Source: DAOTXN01 sp034435435 (GTDB lineage: Bacteria; Chloroflexota; Anaerolineae; S140-20). From it: 55,239 nucleotides of DNA. The notes beneath the pieces were generated by a model that did not search any database, had not been told where the DNA came from, and was given only the letters and a program-made list of their open reading frames with translations. Shown here piece by piece: positions 13,914 to 22,168 of the stretch (position 1 is the stretch's first letter; each line of letters opens with the position of its first letter). The stretch covers positions 1 through 55,239 of the forward strand of contig DAOTXN010000002.1 of the NCBI GenBank assembly GCA_034435435.1. The letters are read 5' to 3'. A program made the translations under genes and the position numbers.

Positions 13914-16103
13914 ATGGCCAGGGAAATCGTCAGCATCAACTTGGGCGCATCCGAGCGAAACGACGAGTTCACGGCGCAACTGCTGGGCCAGGAATTTCAC
14001 GTGCGGCGCATCGGTACAGACGGCGACGTGGAACGCGCCCGCCAACTGATCGGTGAGCTGGATGGCAAGGTGGACGCCATCGGACTGGAAGGCATGCGCG
14101 CTCGATTTCAAGTCGGGTCCCATCCATTCGTCCATCGGGACATCCAAGCGTTGATGGACGCCGCCCACAGCACACCGGTCGTAGATGGCTCGCACTTGAA
14201 AAACACGCTGGAACGCTGGGCCATCCATCGCGTGGCCCGCCGGCAGCGCGACCTGTTCGCGCACCGCCAGGTGTTCGTGCTCTCTGGCGTGCACGACTAT
14301 GCCCTGGCGCAGGTCCTGAGCCAACTTACCGACCAGATGACCTTTGGCGATCCCGTTTTTCACTTGAACCTGCCTTTTGTGCTCAAATCCTTCAAAGGAT
14401 TGGAAAGATACGCCCGCTGGGCCATGCCCCGCTTGTGCCGGTCGCCTATTGGCAAACTCTATCCGCCCGGCGCGGACCAGGCCCAGCGCACTGTGCGGGC
14501 CGCCAAACATTTCCGCGCGGCCAGCGTCATCGTCGGCGACGGCGCGTATCTGCGCCGCTTTTCCCCTGAGGATTTGAAGGGCAAAACCATCGTCACCCAT
14601 AGCCTCTCGCCGGACGATTTGGACGGTCTCAAAGCGCGTGGGGTAGAAACGGTCATTTCGACTGTGCCGCCGTTAGGAACCGCTGCGCGCGGCGTGGAGC
14701 TCAGCGTCGTCGAGGCCATGCTGACGACGCTGCTGGACAAGCCCGCCGCCGAGCTGGTGGACGACGACTATTTGGAATTGATCGCCGGCTGGGAACTCGA
14801 ACCCCAGGTGGTCGTGCTGAACGAACCGCCCGACGTGGCCCGCTTTGCCTTTGTCATCCATCCACTCACCACGGAGCACATTTTTAACCACCCCGTGCTC
14901 AAATACCTGCGCTTCCTGCCGCGCCCGCTGATCGAGCGCTCCGTCGCCAACGTCCCGCCGCTGTACGTCTCGCGCATGAAAGGGATTCGCTCGACGGCCA
15001 CAGGCAAGGAAGTAGAGGGCATTTTGATCACCCTGGGCGCGACCCCCCGTGAGTTTTTGCGCCGCAAGCCGGGCTTTACCTACCGGCGGCTGATCGTGGC
15101 CTCGCGCATGGCCCAGCGCATGGGGGCCAAGATTATGGGATTGGGCGCGTTCACCAAAGTCGTGGGTGACGCCGGCATCACCGTGGGTCAAAAAGCCGAC
15201 ATTGCCATCACCTCTGGCAACAGCCTGACGGTGGCCGCGACGCTCGAAGCCGCCAAGCAAGCCGTGATCAAGATGGGCGCCACCGACCTGACCAGAGGGC
15301 GGGCTGTGGTCATCGGCGCGACCGGGGCCATCGGCGCGGTGTGCGCCCGCTTGCTGGCCCAGGCCATTCAAGACGTGGTGCTGATTGCCCCGCGCCCCGA
15401 AAAGCTGATCGAGCTGAAAAAGACCATAGAGGCCGAGACGCCCGGGGCGCGCGTGGTCATCGCCACCGACGCCGGGCCGCACCTGCCCACCGCCGACCTG
15501 GTCGTGACGACCACCACGGCCATCGGCGAAAAGGTGATTGATGTGCTCAAACTCAAGCCCGGCTGCGTGGTGTGCGACGTGGCCCGCCCGCCCGACGTGA
15601 CCGAGGACGACGCCCGGCTGCGCCCCGACGTGCTGGTGATCGAGTCGGGCGAGGTGCTATTGCCCGGCGAGCCGAACTTTGGCTTTAACATCGGCCTGCC
15701 GCCGGGCGTGGCCTACGCCTGCCTGGCCGAGACGGCTCTGCTGGCGATGGAAGGCCGGTTCGAGAATTTTACGCTGGGCCGCAACATCGAGATGGAGCGG
15801 GTGAAAGAAATTTATCGCCTGTTCAAAAAGCACGGCCTGCAACTGGAGGGGCTGCGCAGCTTTGGGCGCTACGTCAGCGACGAGGACGTGGCCCGCAAGC
15901 GCGAGCTGGCCGACGAGCTGCGCCGCAACCCGGAAAAACTGGAGGCGCTCGTCGCCGGGGCCGCCCATGGGCGACGGCTCCGCCCGGCTGCGCCGTCCAG
16001 CGCCGGGCGGCTCAGACGGGTCGGGGCGACCCTGGCGGCGGGCGCGGGCGCGGCGACGGTGGCGGCGGGATGGCTGTTGCGGCGGCGCAAGAGAGAATCG
16101 TGA
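13914..16103 (+). CDS. Acyl-ACP-reductase-like protein fused to an unknown N-terminal domain
   Basis: A 729-residue protein. The C-terminal half (about 330-690) resembles cyanobacterial long-chain acyl-ACP reductase (AAR), which makes fatty aldehydes. MGLGAFTKVVGDAGITV parallels the SALGGFTS region; VVIGATGAIGAVCARLL is the NADPH-binding loop; and YACLAETALLAMEG with NFTLGRN matches the region of the AAR catalytic cysteine, here Cys603. The N-terminal about 320 residues I do not recognise (FVLSGVHDYALAQVLSQLTD, VIVGDGAYLRRFSP). The end GATLAAGAGAATVAAGWLLRRRKRES looks like a C-terminal membrane anchor. AAR alone is about 340 residues. ATG at 13914 follows AGGAGAGAAAA. Reductase activity is an inference. 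Confidence 0.75.
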   Translation: MAREIVSINLGASERNDEFTAQLLGQEFHVRRIGTDGDVERARQLIGELDGKVDAIGLEGMRARFQVGSHPFVHRDIQALMDAAHSTPVVDGSHLKNTLERWAIHRVARRQRDLFAHRQVFVLSGVHDYALAQVLSQLTDQMTFGDPVFHLNLPFVLKSFKGLERYARWAMPRLCRSPIGKLYPPGADQAQRTVRAAKHFRAASVIVGDGAYLRRFSPEDLKGKTIVTHSLSPDDLDGLKARGVETVISTVPPLGTAARGVELSVVEAMLTTLLDKPAAELVDDDYLELIAGWELEPQVVVLNEPPDVARFAFVIHPLTTEHIFNHPVLKYLRFLPRPLIERSVANVPPLYVSRMKGIRSTATGKEVEGILITLGATPREFLRRKPGFTYRRLIVASRMAQRMGAKIMGLGAFTKVVGDAGITVGQKADIAITSGNSLTVAATLEAAKQAVIKMGATDLTRGRAVVIGATGAIGAVCARLLAQAIQDVVLIAPRPEKLIELKKTIEAETPGARVVIATDAGPHLPTADLVVTTTTAIGEKVIDVLKLKPGCVVCDVARPPDVTEDDARLRPDVLVIESGEVLLPGEPNFGFNIGLPPGVAYACLAETALLAMEGRFENFTLGRNIEMERVKEIYRLFKKHGLQLEGLRSFGRYVSDEDVARKRELADELRRNPEKLEALVAGAAHGRRLRPAAPSSAGRLRRVGATLAAGAGAATVAAGWLLRRRKRES

Positions 16104-16129
16104 CCGAAAAATGAAGAGGAGCAGACAAC

Positions 16130-17371
16130 ATGAAGATCATCGTTCTGGGCGGGGCAGGCGACATGGCCAGCCGGGCCGTGCGCGAGCTGGCCGCCGAGCC
16201 GGACGTGAGCGCCGTCACGGTGGCCGACTATAACATCGCCGCCGCCGAGCGCCTGGCCGCCGAGCTGGGCGACAAGGTGACGGCCACCTGGGTGGACGCC
16301 AACGAATACGGCACGCTGGTAGAGCTCATTCGCGGCCACGACGCGGCGGTCAGCGGCATCGGGCCGTTTTATCGCTACGAGGCGCTGGCGGCCCAGGCGG
16401 CCATTGACGCCCGCGTGCCTTACGTCAGTCTGTGCGACGACTATGACGGCGCACAGGCGGCGCTCGGATTGGACGAGCAAGCCAAAGCGGCCGGCGTCAC
16501 GGTGTTGACGGGGCTGGGCTGGACGCCGGGCCTCTCGAACGTGCTGGCCCGTCGGGCAGCCGAGCAGTTAGACCAGGTAGACGCGATCAACGTGGCCTGG
16601 GGCAGCAGCGCCAGCGACTCGGAGGGCTATGCCGTCATCTTGCACACGATGCACATTTTCACCGGGGACGTGCCCAGTTTTCTGTACGGTCGGGCGGTGG
16701 ACGTGCCCGCCGGGAGCGACCGGGAGCGCGTGTTGTTCCCGCCGCCCGTGGGCGAGGTGAATTGTTACCACGTGGGCCACCCCGAGCCGGTCACACTGCC
16801 CCGGCGCTACCCCGGCGTGCAGACGGTGACGCTCAAGGGCGGTCTGTCGGAGCAGCCGCTCAACGAGCTGGCCCGTCTGCTGGCGAAACTGCGCCTGACC
16901 GACACGCCCGCCAAACTGGATGTCATGGGCCAGATCATCAAGGCCACGCTGCCGCTGTTGAGCAAGCTGGGCCAGCCCGAAAACCCCTGCTCGGCGGTGC
17001 GGGTGGACGTGCGCGGGAAAAAAGACGGCGCGGAGCGTCAGATTTCCTACGCCGCGGCGGCGCACATGGCCGAGTTAACCGCTCTGCCGCTGGCCGTGGG
17101 CGCGTTGATGCTGGCGCGGGGCAAAGTCAAGCAGCCCGGCGTGGTCGCGCCCGAAGACTGTATCGCGCCGGAGCCATTCCTGGCCGAGCTGGGCAGGCGG
17201 GGTGTGCAGGTGGTCGAGATGAGCGGACAATGGCCGGCGCCGGCGACCCCACCTGCACTGCGCGCAGGCGCAAGTGAAGCGGTCCGCCCCTCCCCGGTCA
17301 AATGGGTCATAGGAGGCATGGTGGCGCTATTCATTCTGCGGCGACTGCTGCGGCGTTGCTGTCGAGAATGA
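16130..17371 (+). CDS. Saccharopine-dehydrogenase-like reductase, tail-anchored
   Basis: A 413-residue NAD(P)-binding protein. The N-terminal Rossmann motif KIIVLGGAGDMASRAVREL and the LTGLGWTPGLSNVLARRA motif place it in the saccharopine dehydrogenase NADP-binding family. This family includes true lysine enzymes and also trans-acting reductases of lipid synthesis in mycobacteria. The C-terminus (VKWVIGGMVALFILRRLLRR) is a single hydrophobic segment with a basic end, so it is probably membrane-anchored. A lysine pathway role is unlikely from context: it lies between an acyl-reductase-like gene (26 bases upstream) and an SDR and acyltransferase. RBS GAAGAGGAG. The substrate is unknown. Confidence 0.8.
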   Translation: MKIIVLGGAGDMASRAVRELAAEPDVSAVTVADYNIAAAERLAAELGDKVTATWVDANEYGTLVELIRGHDAAVSGIGPFYRYEALAAQAAIDARVPYVSLCDDYDGAQAALGLDEQAKAAGVTVLTGLGWTPGLSNVLARRAAEQLDQVDAINVAWGSSASDSEGYAVILHTMHIFTGDVPSFLYGRAVDVPAGSDRERVLFPPPVGEVNCYHVGHPEPVTLPRRYPGVQTVTLKGGLSEQPLNELARLLAKLRLTDTPAKLDVMGQIIKATLPLLSKLGQPENPCSAVRVDVRGKKDGAERQISYAAAAHMAELTALPLAVGALMLARGKVKQPGVVAPEDCIAPEPFLAELGRRGVQVVEMSGQWPAPATPPALRAGASEAVRPSPVKWVIGGMVALFILRRLLRRCCRE

Positions 17372-17454
17372 CAGCGCCGTATGACAGGCTCTTGAGCCGT
17401 CGCCAAGAGACTCGGTCAGAGATCTCGTTCAACAAAGAAGTGAGGGAGCATGCT

Positions 17455-18447
17455 ATGACTCGACAGGTCATCCTCATCACCGGCGTCGCCGCCGGTTGGG
17501 GCGCGCGGCTGGCTGCCCGCCTGACCCAGGAACCGGGTCTGCACGTCATCGGGCTAGACGACATGCCGCCCACGTCAATCGTCGCCGGGCTGGACTTTGT
17601 ACAGGCCGACGTGCGCAACCCGGCCCTGGCCGAGCTGCTCGCCAGCGAGAAGGTACAGGTCGTGTGTCACCTGAAATTTGCGCCCACCGCCCGACCAAGC
17701 CGGGCCGCCTTTGACGTGAACGTGAAAGGCGCAACCAACGTGCTAAATGCCTGCGCCGGGACCGGTGTGAGCAAGGTCGTGCTCAAGAGCAGCACGCTGG
17801 TCTACGGGGCGCACGCTGACAATCCGGCCTTTCTGACCGAATCCCACGCGCTGCGCGGGGATCGGCGCTGCGGGACGGTGCGCGACCTGCTCGAAATCGA
17901 GGGCTATTGCGCCGGCTGGCGGCGGCAGTCGCCCGACGTGGCGCTGACAGTGTTGCGCTTTGCCAACATCGTGGGATCCTGCCTATCGGCGGCCCACACC
18001 TTGATGAGCCGTTTTCTCAAACAGCGCTTCGCGCCCGCGCCGCTAGGCGCTGACCCGTTGCTGCAAGTGATTCACGCCGACGACGTAGTCGAGGCGCTGG
18101 CCCACGCCGTCTTGAACGATGCGCCGGGCGTGTTCAACGTGGCCGCCGAGGGCGTGTTGCCGCTGCTGCGCGTGTTGGCCCTAGCCCGCAAACCCTATCT
18201 TCCGCTGCCCTATCCGCTGCTGCGGCGGGCGCCTCAACCCTTCCCACCCGCTTATTTGCGCTATGCGTGGGTGGCCGACCTGGCCCGCATGCGCGACGAA
18301 TTGGGTTTTGCGCCCCATTATACGGCCGAAGAGACCTTGCGCGATTTCGTTGCCCGCGGCCAAACCTCATCGGAAGCGCTGGCTTTTGATGCAAGACGTT
18401 TACGTTCGACCGTAGCGCGTAGACTTGAAGGAGAAGAGCATGGCTAA
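17455..18447 (+). CDS. Extended SDR (NAD-dependent epimerase/dehydratase-like)
   Basis: A 330-residue extended short-chain dehydrogenase/reductase. The N-terminal nucleotide-binding motif is TGVAAGWG, a relaxed TGxxGxxG, and acidic DDMPP ends strand 2, which fits NAD. The mid part has VVLKSSTLVYGAH. Where most family members carry YxxxK, this one reads RDLLEIEGYCAGW, like the actinobacterial GalE2-type proteins; the lysine is absent. VLRFANIVG and VIHADDVVEAL follow. ATG at 17455 follows GAGGGAG. The stop overlaps the next gene by 8 bases. In mycobacteria a similar SDR is likewise followed by an acyltransferase gene. The missing catalytic Lys suggests changed chemistry. Confidence 0.82.
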   Translation: MTRQVILITGVAAGWGARLAARLTQEPGLHVIGLDDMPPTSIVAGLDFVQADVRNPALAELLASEKVQVVCHLKFAPTARPSRAAFDVNVKGATNVLNACAGTGVSKVVLKSSTLVYGAHADNPAFLTESHALRGDRRCGTVRDLLEIEGYCAGWRRQSPDVALTVLRFANIVGSCLSAAHTLMSRFLKQRFAPAPLGADPLLQVIHADDVVEALAHAVLNDAPGVFNVAAEGVLPLLRVLALARKPYLPLPYPLLRRAPQPFPPAYLRYAWVADLARMRDELGFAPHYTAEETLRDFVARGQTSSEALAFDARRLRSTVARRLEGEEHG

Positions 18448-19540
18448 CGAGCACGACCAGGAACTGTTCCGTCAATTACTGAAGGAATTGAACGAGCTGA
18501 GCGAGCGGGTACAGGCCTTGACGCCTGAGTCGCCGAACGGCCCGCCCCGCTTTTCGCGGCAGCGCCTGCTCAAGCTACTCGAGCAGAACCTGGACCAGAT
18601 CGCCCCGGGCGCGCGCGAGGGTGTGCTGAAGCAGCTCGGCGGCGTCATCGGCGAGGACATCTTTGATCTGGAGACCTGGAAAGGGCTATGGTTTCTGCTC
18701 AGTTATACCGTGAAGACGCAGGCCGACGTGATCCGGCGGCGCTTTACCGGCGAATACGAGGTGGACGAGTGGGGGGTGGATTGGGAGTTTATCGAGACGG
18801 TGATCCCCTTCCTGACCTTTATGTACAAGGTGTACTGGCGGGTGGAGACCCGCGGGATGGAAAATATTCCCTCTGACGGGCGGGTGCTGCTGGTGAGCAA
18901 CCACTCCGGGCAGTTGCCCTGGGATGGGTTGATGATCGGCGCGGCGGTGTGGAACGAGCACCCCGCGCAGCGCCTGGTGCGCACGCTGTACGCCGCTTCG
19001 TTCGGCGCGTTGCCCTTTTTCGCGGCGGCCTTGGTGAAGATGGGGCAGGCGTTGGCGACAGTAGAGAACGGTGTGCGCCTGCTGGAACAGGACGAATTGG
19101 TGGCGGTGTTCCCCGAAGGGACGCACGGGCTGGGCAAGCTGTACAAGGAGCGCTACAAACTGGCCCGCTTTGGGCGGGGCGAGTTCGCCAAGATGGCTCT
19201 GGCGACCGGTGCGCCGATCATCCCGGTGGCCGTGGTCGGCGCAGAGGAAACCTATCCGGCGCTGGCCCAATCGGATGCGCTGGCCCGGTTGGCAGGTGTA
19301 CCCTATTTTTCCATCACCCCTACCTTCCCCTGGCTAGGGCTGCTGGGGCTAATCCCACTGCCGACCAAATGGACGATTGATTTCGGGGAACCCATCCCGA
19401 TGGACGAATACGGACCCGCTGCGCGGGAGGCCGCCGACAATTTGTTGCTGCTCTCGCAGGTGACCGGGCAGGTGCGCGACGTCGTACAGGGGATGGTAGA
19501 CGAGCGGCTAGTCGGGCGGCGGTCGGTGTTTCTGGGATGA
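18440..19540 (+). CDS. Lysophospholipid/glycerol acyltransferase family protein
   Basis: A 366-residue membrane-associated acyltransferase (PlsC-like). The N-terminal about 110 residues are helical and charged. The catalytic block is VSNHSGQLPWDGLMIG, with six residues between His and Asp and not the usual four, as in the Rv0502-type branch, and VAVFPEGTHGLGKLYKER is the glycerol-phosphate-binding FPEG motif. GAPIIPVAVVGAEE is the fourth block. ATG at 18440 follows GAAGGAG and overlaps the SDR gene. It probably transfers an acyl chain made or modified by the preceding enzymes; the acceptor is unknown. Confidence 0.87.
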   Translation: MANEHDQELFRQLLKELNELSERVQALTPESPNGPPRFSRQRLLKLLEQNLDQIAPGAREGVLKQLGGVIGEDIFDLETWKGLWFLLSYTVKTQADVIRRRFTGEYEVDEWGVDWEFIETVIPFLTFMYKVYWRVETRGMENIPSDGRVLLVSNHSGQLPWDGLMIGAAVWNEHPAQRLVRTLYAASFGALPFFAAALVKMGQALATVENGVRLLEQDELVAVFPEGTHGLGKLYKERYKLARFGRGEFAKMALATGAPIIPVAVVGAEETYPALAQSDALARLAGVPYFSITPTFPWLGLLGLIPLPTKWTIDFGEPIPMDEYGPAAREAADNLLLLSQVTGQVRDVVQGMVDERLVGRRSVFLG

Positions 19541-19568
19541 CAAAGACCCTTTGGGGCCTGTGCATTTA

Positions 19569-19597
19569 TTGACCCCGCTGCCCCAGGGTGTTATAAT
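19569..19597 (+). promoter_or_regulatory. Promoter of the TumA/TumE-like pair
   Basis: TTGACC (19569-19574), 17 bases, TATAAT (19592-19597), 35 bases before the antitoxin start. Confidence 0.75.
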
Positions 19598-19632
19598 GTG
19601 ACGGGTCAATCGTGATTCACGTGGGGGAGGCG

Positions 19633-19944
19633 ATGAGCATAAACACATCGGCGACTGTGCAGGCCAGCGCCCGGCGGTTATTCCCAGATCTGAATCTGGA
19701 TCAAATATTGGCGGAATTGCTGTTGGAACGGGCGCGCAAAAACCTGATCAAGTACCGCACGCTGGCTCGCCAACTCGAGGCCAGGTATGACCGGGACTTT
19801 GAGACTTTTCGACGTGAGGTGCTCAATTCCGAACCGGACTTTCAGACGGAACAAGACTATTTCGACTGGGAGATGGCAGTCACCGGCATCGACGATATGG
19901 AAGAGGAAATACAGCGCCTTCAAGCCCTGGCACAATCACAATGA
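19633..19944 (+). CDS. TumA-like antitoxin
   Basis: A 103-residue acidic, helical protein. It includes LARQLEARYDRDFETFRREV and DYFDWEMAVTGIDDMEEEIQ. Antitoxins of this type precede DUF6516/TumE toxins and neutralise them. The ATG at 19633 follows GGGGGAGG. The stop overlaps the toxin start (ATGA), the usual coupling. The assignment rests on gene order and on resemblance to the family; no DNA-binding motif is seen. Confidence 0.6.
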   Translation: MSINTSATVQASARRLFPDLNLDQILAELLLERARKNLIKYRTLARQLEARYDRDFETFRREVLNSEPDFQTEQDYFDWEMAVTGIDDMEEEIQRLQALAQSQ

Positions 19945-20294
19945 ATGCCGTCGAGTTGCTCACTGCTCTCCGCCAGGCAACAAAAACCCGCTCCTACATT
20001 GAGCGCCTGGAGCTGCTCGACCACAGCCAGAATCTGCTCAAAGCCCGGCTGTATTTGTCTCCTGAGCTTTTTGTACAAATTTACCGCAACGACCGCTTTG
20101 ATACGACCAACCTTGTGCTGATCCACAACCATCGACGACTCTACGCCCGCGATCAAGTGGGTGGAGTGTGGCACCGGCATACCAGCGACGCCCTCAGCTT
20201 GCACGACACCAGCCCGGAGGGCCGACGATCGATCGACCTGGTCGAGTTTCTGGACGAGGTCGAAAACGTGCTGGCAAAACTAGGCCTGCCCTGA
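19941..20294 (+). CDS. TumE-like (DUF6516) toxin
   Basis: A 117-residue basic protein. The layout fits the DUF6516 toxin family: a predicted beta-sheet around LKARLYLSPELFVQIYRND, then DTTNLVLIHNHRRLYARDQV and WHRHTSDALSLHDTSP. His and Arg residues in those two segments are likely active-site candidates, but the mechanism is not proven for this branch. The gene is coupled to the antitoxin. It is intact, unlike the toxin relics at 11290 and 51486. Confidence 0.6.
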   Translation: MNAVELLTALRQATKTRSYIERLELLDHSQNLLKARLYLSPELFVQIYRNDRFDTTNLVLIHNHRRLYARDQVGGVWHRHTSDALSLHDTSPEGRRSIDLVEFLDEVENVLAKLGLP

Positions 20295-20307
20295 CACCGG
20301 CGAGAGC

Positions 20308-20336
20308 TTGTCCCCCTTTTTAACTCGTGTTACAAT
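20308..20336 (+). promoter_or_regulatory. Promoter of the enolase-superfamily gene
   Basis: TTGTCC (20308-20313), 17 bases, TACAAT (20331-20336), 33 bases before the GTG start. Confidence 0.65.
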
Positions 20337-20369
20337 CTTGACGCCGAGCTACACGCAGGGAGGTGCCTT

Positions 20370-21437
20370 GTGCAAATCACCCAAGTCGAGATTATCCCTA
20401 CCGAGTTGAGCTTACGCCTGCCTTACCGCACGGCCTACCACGCCGACGCACAGATGGAGCGGGTGGGGGTGGTGTTCGTCCGCATCGAGACGCGCCAGGG
20501 CGACGTGGCCTGGGGCTGCGCCGCCGTTGACCCGACCCTCACCGGCGAGACGTTGGAGCGCGTCACGCGCGTCTGCCGGGCCTGCGCCGACCGCGCCCTC
20601 GACCTGAATCCCCTCAACACCGCACACGCCTTGTTGGAGCTGTCCAAATTGACCCAGGGAACGCCCTCGGCTCAGTGCGCGTTCGACATCGCCTTTCACG
20701 ACCTGCTGGGCCTGGCGGCCCGGCTGCCGCTGTACCGCCTGCTGGGCGGCTACCGCGACCGTATCCAAACCTCTATCACGATCAACGTCGGCTCGGTCCA
20801 AGAGACCGTCGAAATGGCCCGCAACCGCGCCCGGCAAGGGTTTCGCATTCTGAAAATCAAAGGCGGTCTCGACCCCGAGCACGACGTGCAGCGGGTGCGG
20901 GCCGTGCGTGAGGCCCTGCGCCGCCTCACGGTGCGCCTGGACGCCGAGCAGGGTTACACCGTTCAGCAGGCCCTCGACGTGGCCCGCGCCCTGCAAGACG
21001 ACCTGGAGATGTTGGAGCAGCCTACTCGGGCCGACGACCTGGACGCGCTGCGCGAGGTCACCGAATACAGCCCGGTCCCCATCCTGGCCGACGAGAGTGT
21101 CACCGGACCGCCGTCGGCGCTGCAAATCGCCACCCGTCACGCCGCCAACGGCTTGAGTCTCAAGCTGGCGACCTGCGGCGGCCTGCACTGCGCCCGCCAG
21201 ATCGACGCCATCGCCCGCGCCGCACAACTGGCGACGATGGTCGGCTGCGTGAACGAGCCGGCGCTGCTCATCGCGGCCGGGCTGGCTTTTGCCCTCAGCA
21301 GCCCCGGCGTGCGTTACGGCGATCTGGACGGCCACTTTGACTTGATGGATGACCCTACCGTGCCTGGCTTTCTGTTTCAAGATGGCTGGCTCATCGCCAC
21401 CGACAGGCCGGGGTTGGGATGTACGGTCGAAATATAA
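20370..21437 (+). CDS. Enolase-superfamily enzyme (muconate cycloisomerase/dipeptide epimerase-like)
   Basis: A 355-residue enzyme of the enolase superfamily, with the N-terminal capping domain and a TIM barrel. The KxK catalytic motif is in LKIKGG, metal ligands are the Asp in RLDAEQGY, Glu in EMLEQP and Asp in ILADES, and the opposite lysine is in SLKLATCGG. This set is that of muconate cycloisomerase and dipeptide epimerases. The substrate cannot be chosen without a neighbour; dipeptide or succinylbenzoate-type substrates are possible. The start is GTG at 20370 after AGGGAGGTGCCTT. The next gene begins 20 bases downstream. Confidence 0.87.
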   Translation: MQITQVEIIPTELSLRLPYRTAYHADAQMERVGVVFVRIETRQGDVAWGCAAVDPTLTGETLERVTRVCRACADRALDLNPLNTAHALLELSKLTQGTPSAQCAFDIAFHDLLGLAARLPLYRLLGGYRDRIQTSITINVGSVQETVEMARNRARQGFRILKIKGGLDPEHDVQRVRAVREALRRLTVRLDAEQGYTVQQALDVARALQDDLEMLEQPTRADDLDALREVTEYSPVPILADESVTGPPSALQIATRHAANGLSLKLATCGGLHCARQIDAIARAAQLATMVGCVNEPALLIAAGLAFALSSPGVRYGDLDGHFDLMDDPTVPGFLFQDGWLIATDRPGLGCTVEI

Positions 21438-21457
21438 ACACGCACGCGGAGAAGACC

Positions 21458-22168
21458 ATGGATCATCCATTCCGGGCCGTCTTGTTCGATTTGGACGGCA
21501 CGCTGCTCGACGCCAATATGGACATCTTTTTGCCGCGTTATTTCCAGGCATTGGCCGCGTGGGTGGCGCACATTATGCCGCCCGAGCGCTTTGTCCCGCA
21601 CCTGATGCAGGCCAGCCGGGCCATGGTCGAAAACGACGGGCGCGATACCAACGAGGCCGTGTTTGCCAGGCGCTTTTACCCGCTGGCCGGTCACACGCGC
21701 GCAGAGATGGATCCGATTTTTCAAAATTTCTACGCCAACGAGTTCCCCAAGCTACGCCATCACACCCGCCGCAAGCCTTTAGCCCGCGCTGTAGTGCAGG
21801 CCGCTTTCGACCGGGGCTGCGACGTGGTCGTCGCCACCAACCCGCTTTTTCCGGCCGTTGCCGTGCAACAACGGCTGGAATGGGCCGGCGTGGCCGATTT
21901 TCCCTATCGACTGGTCACCACCTACGAAAATTGTCGCGCCAGCAAACCCAACCTGCTCTATTATCAGCACATATGCGAAACCCTTGACCGCGCCCCCCAC
22001 AATTGCCTGGTCGTCGGCGACGAAGATATGGACATGGTCGCGGCGCACCTGGGCTGTCCCACTTTTCTCGTGCCTGGCCCCCGCACCGACTTGGAACCGA
22101 GCACCCCTGAACCCATTTACCGGGGCAGCCTGGCCGAGCTGGAAACTCTGCTCAAAAACACGCCATGA
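21458..22168 (+). CDS. HAD-family hydrolase
   Basis: A 236-residue phosphatase-type HAD protein. Motif I is VLFDLDGTLLDAN, motif II is VVVATNP, motif III uses Lys of RASKPNLL, and motif IV is CLVVGDEDMDM. The cap domain lies between motifs I and II (about 20-110). It is likely to hydrolyse a phosphate monoester. It overlaps the MFS gene start by four bases, so it may serve in the same pathway as the transporter. ATG at 21458 follows CGGAGAAG. Confidence 0.88.
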   Translation: MDHPFRAVLFDLDGTLLDANMDIFLPRYFQALAAWVAHIMPPERFVPHLMQASRAMVENDGRDTNEAVFARRFYPLAGHTRAEMDPIFQNFYANEFPKLRHHTRRKPLARAVVQAAFDRGCDVVVATNPLFPAVAVQQRLEWAGVADFPYRLVTTYENCRASKPNLLYYQHICETLDRAPHNCLVVGDEDMDMVAAHLGCPTFLVPGPRTDLEPSTPEPIYRGSLAELETLLKNTP

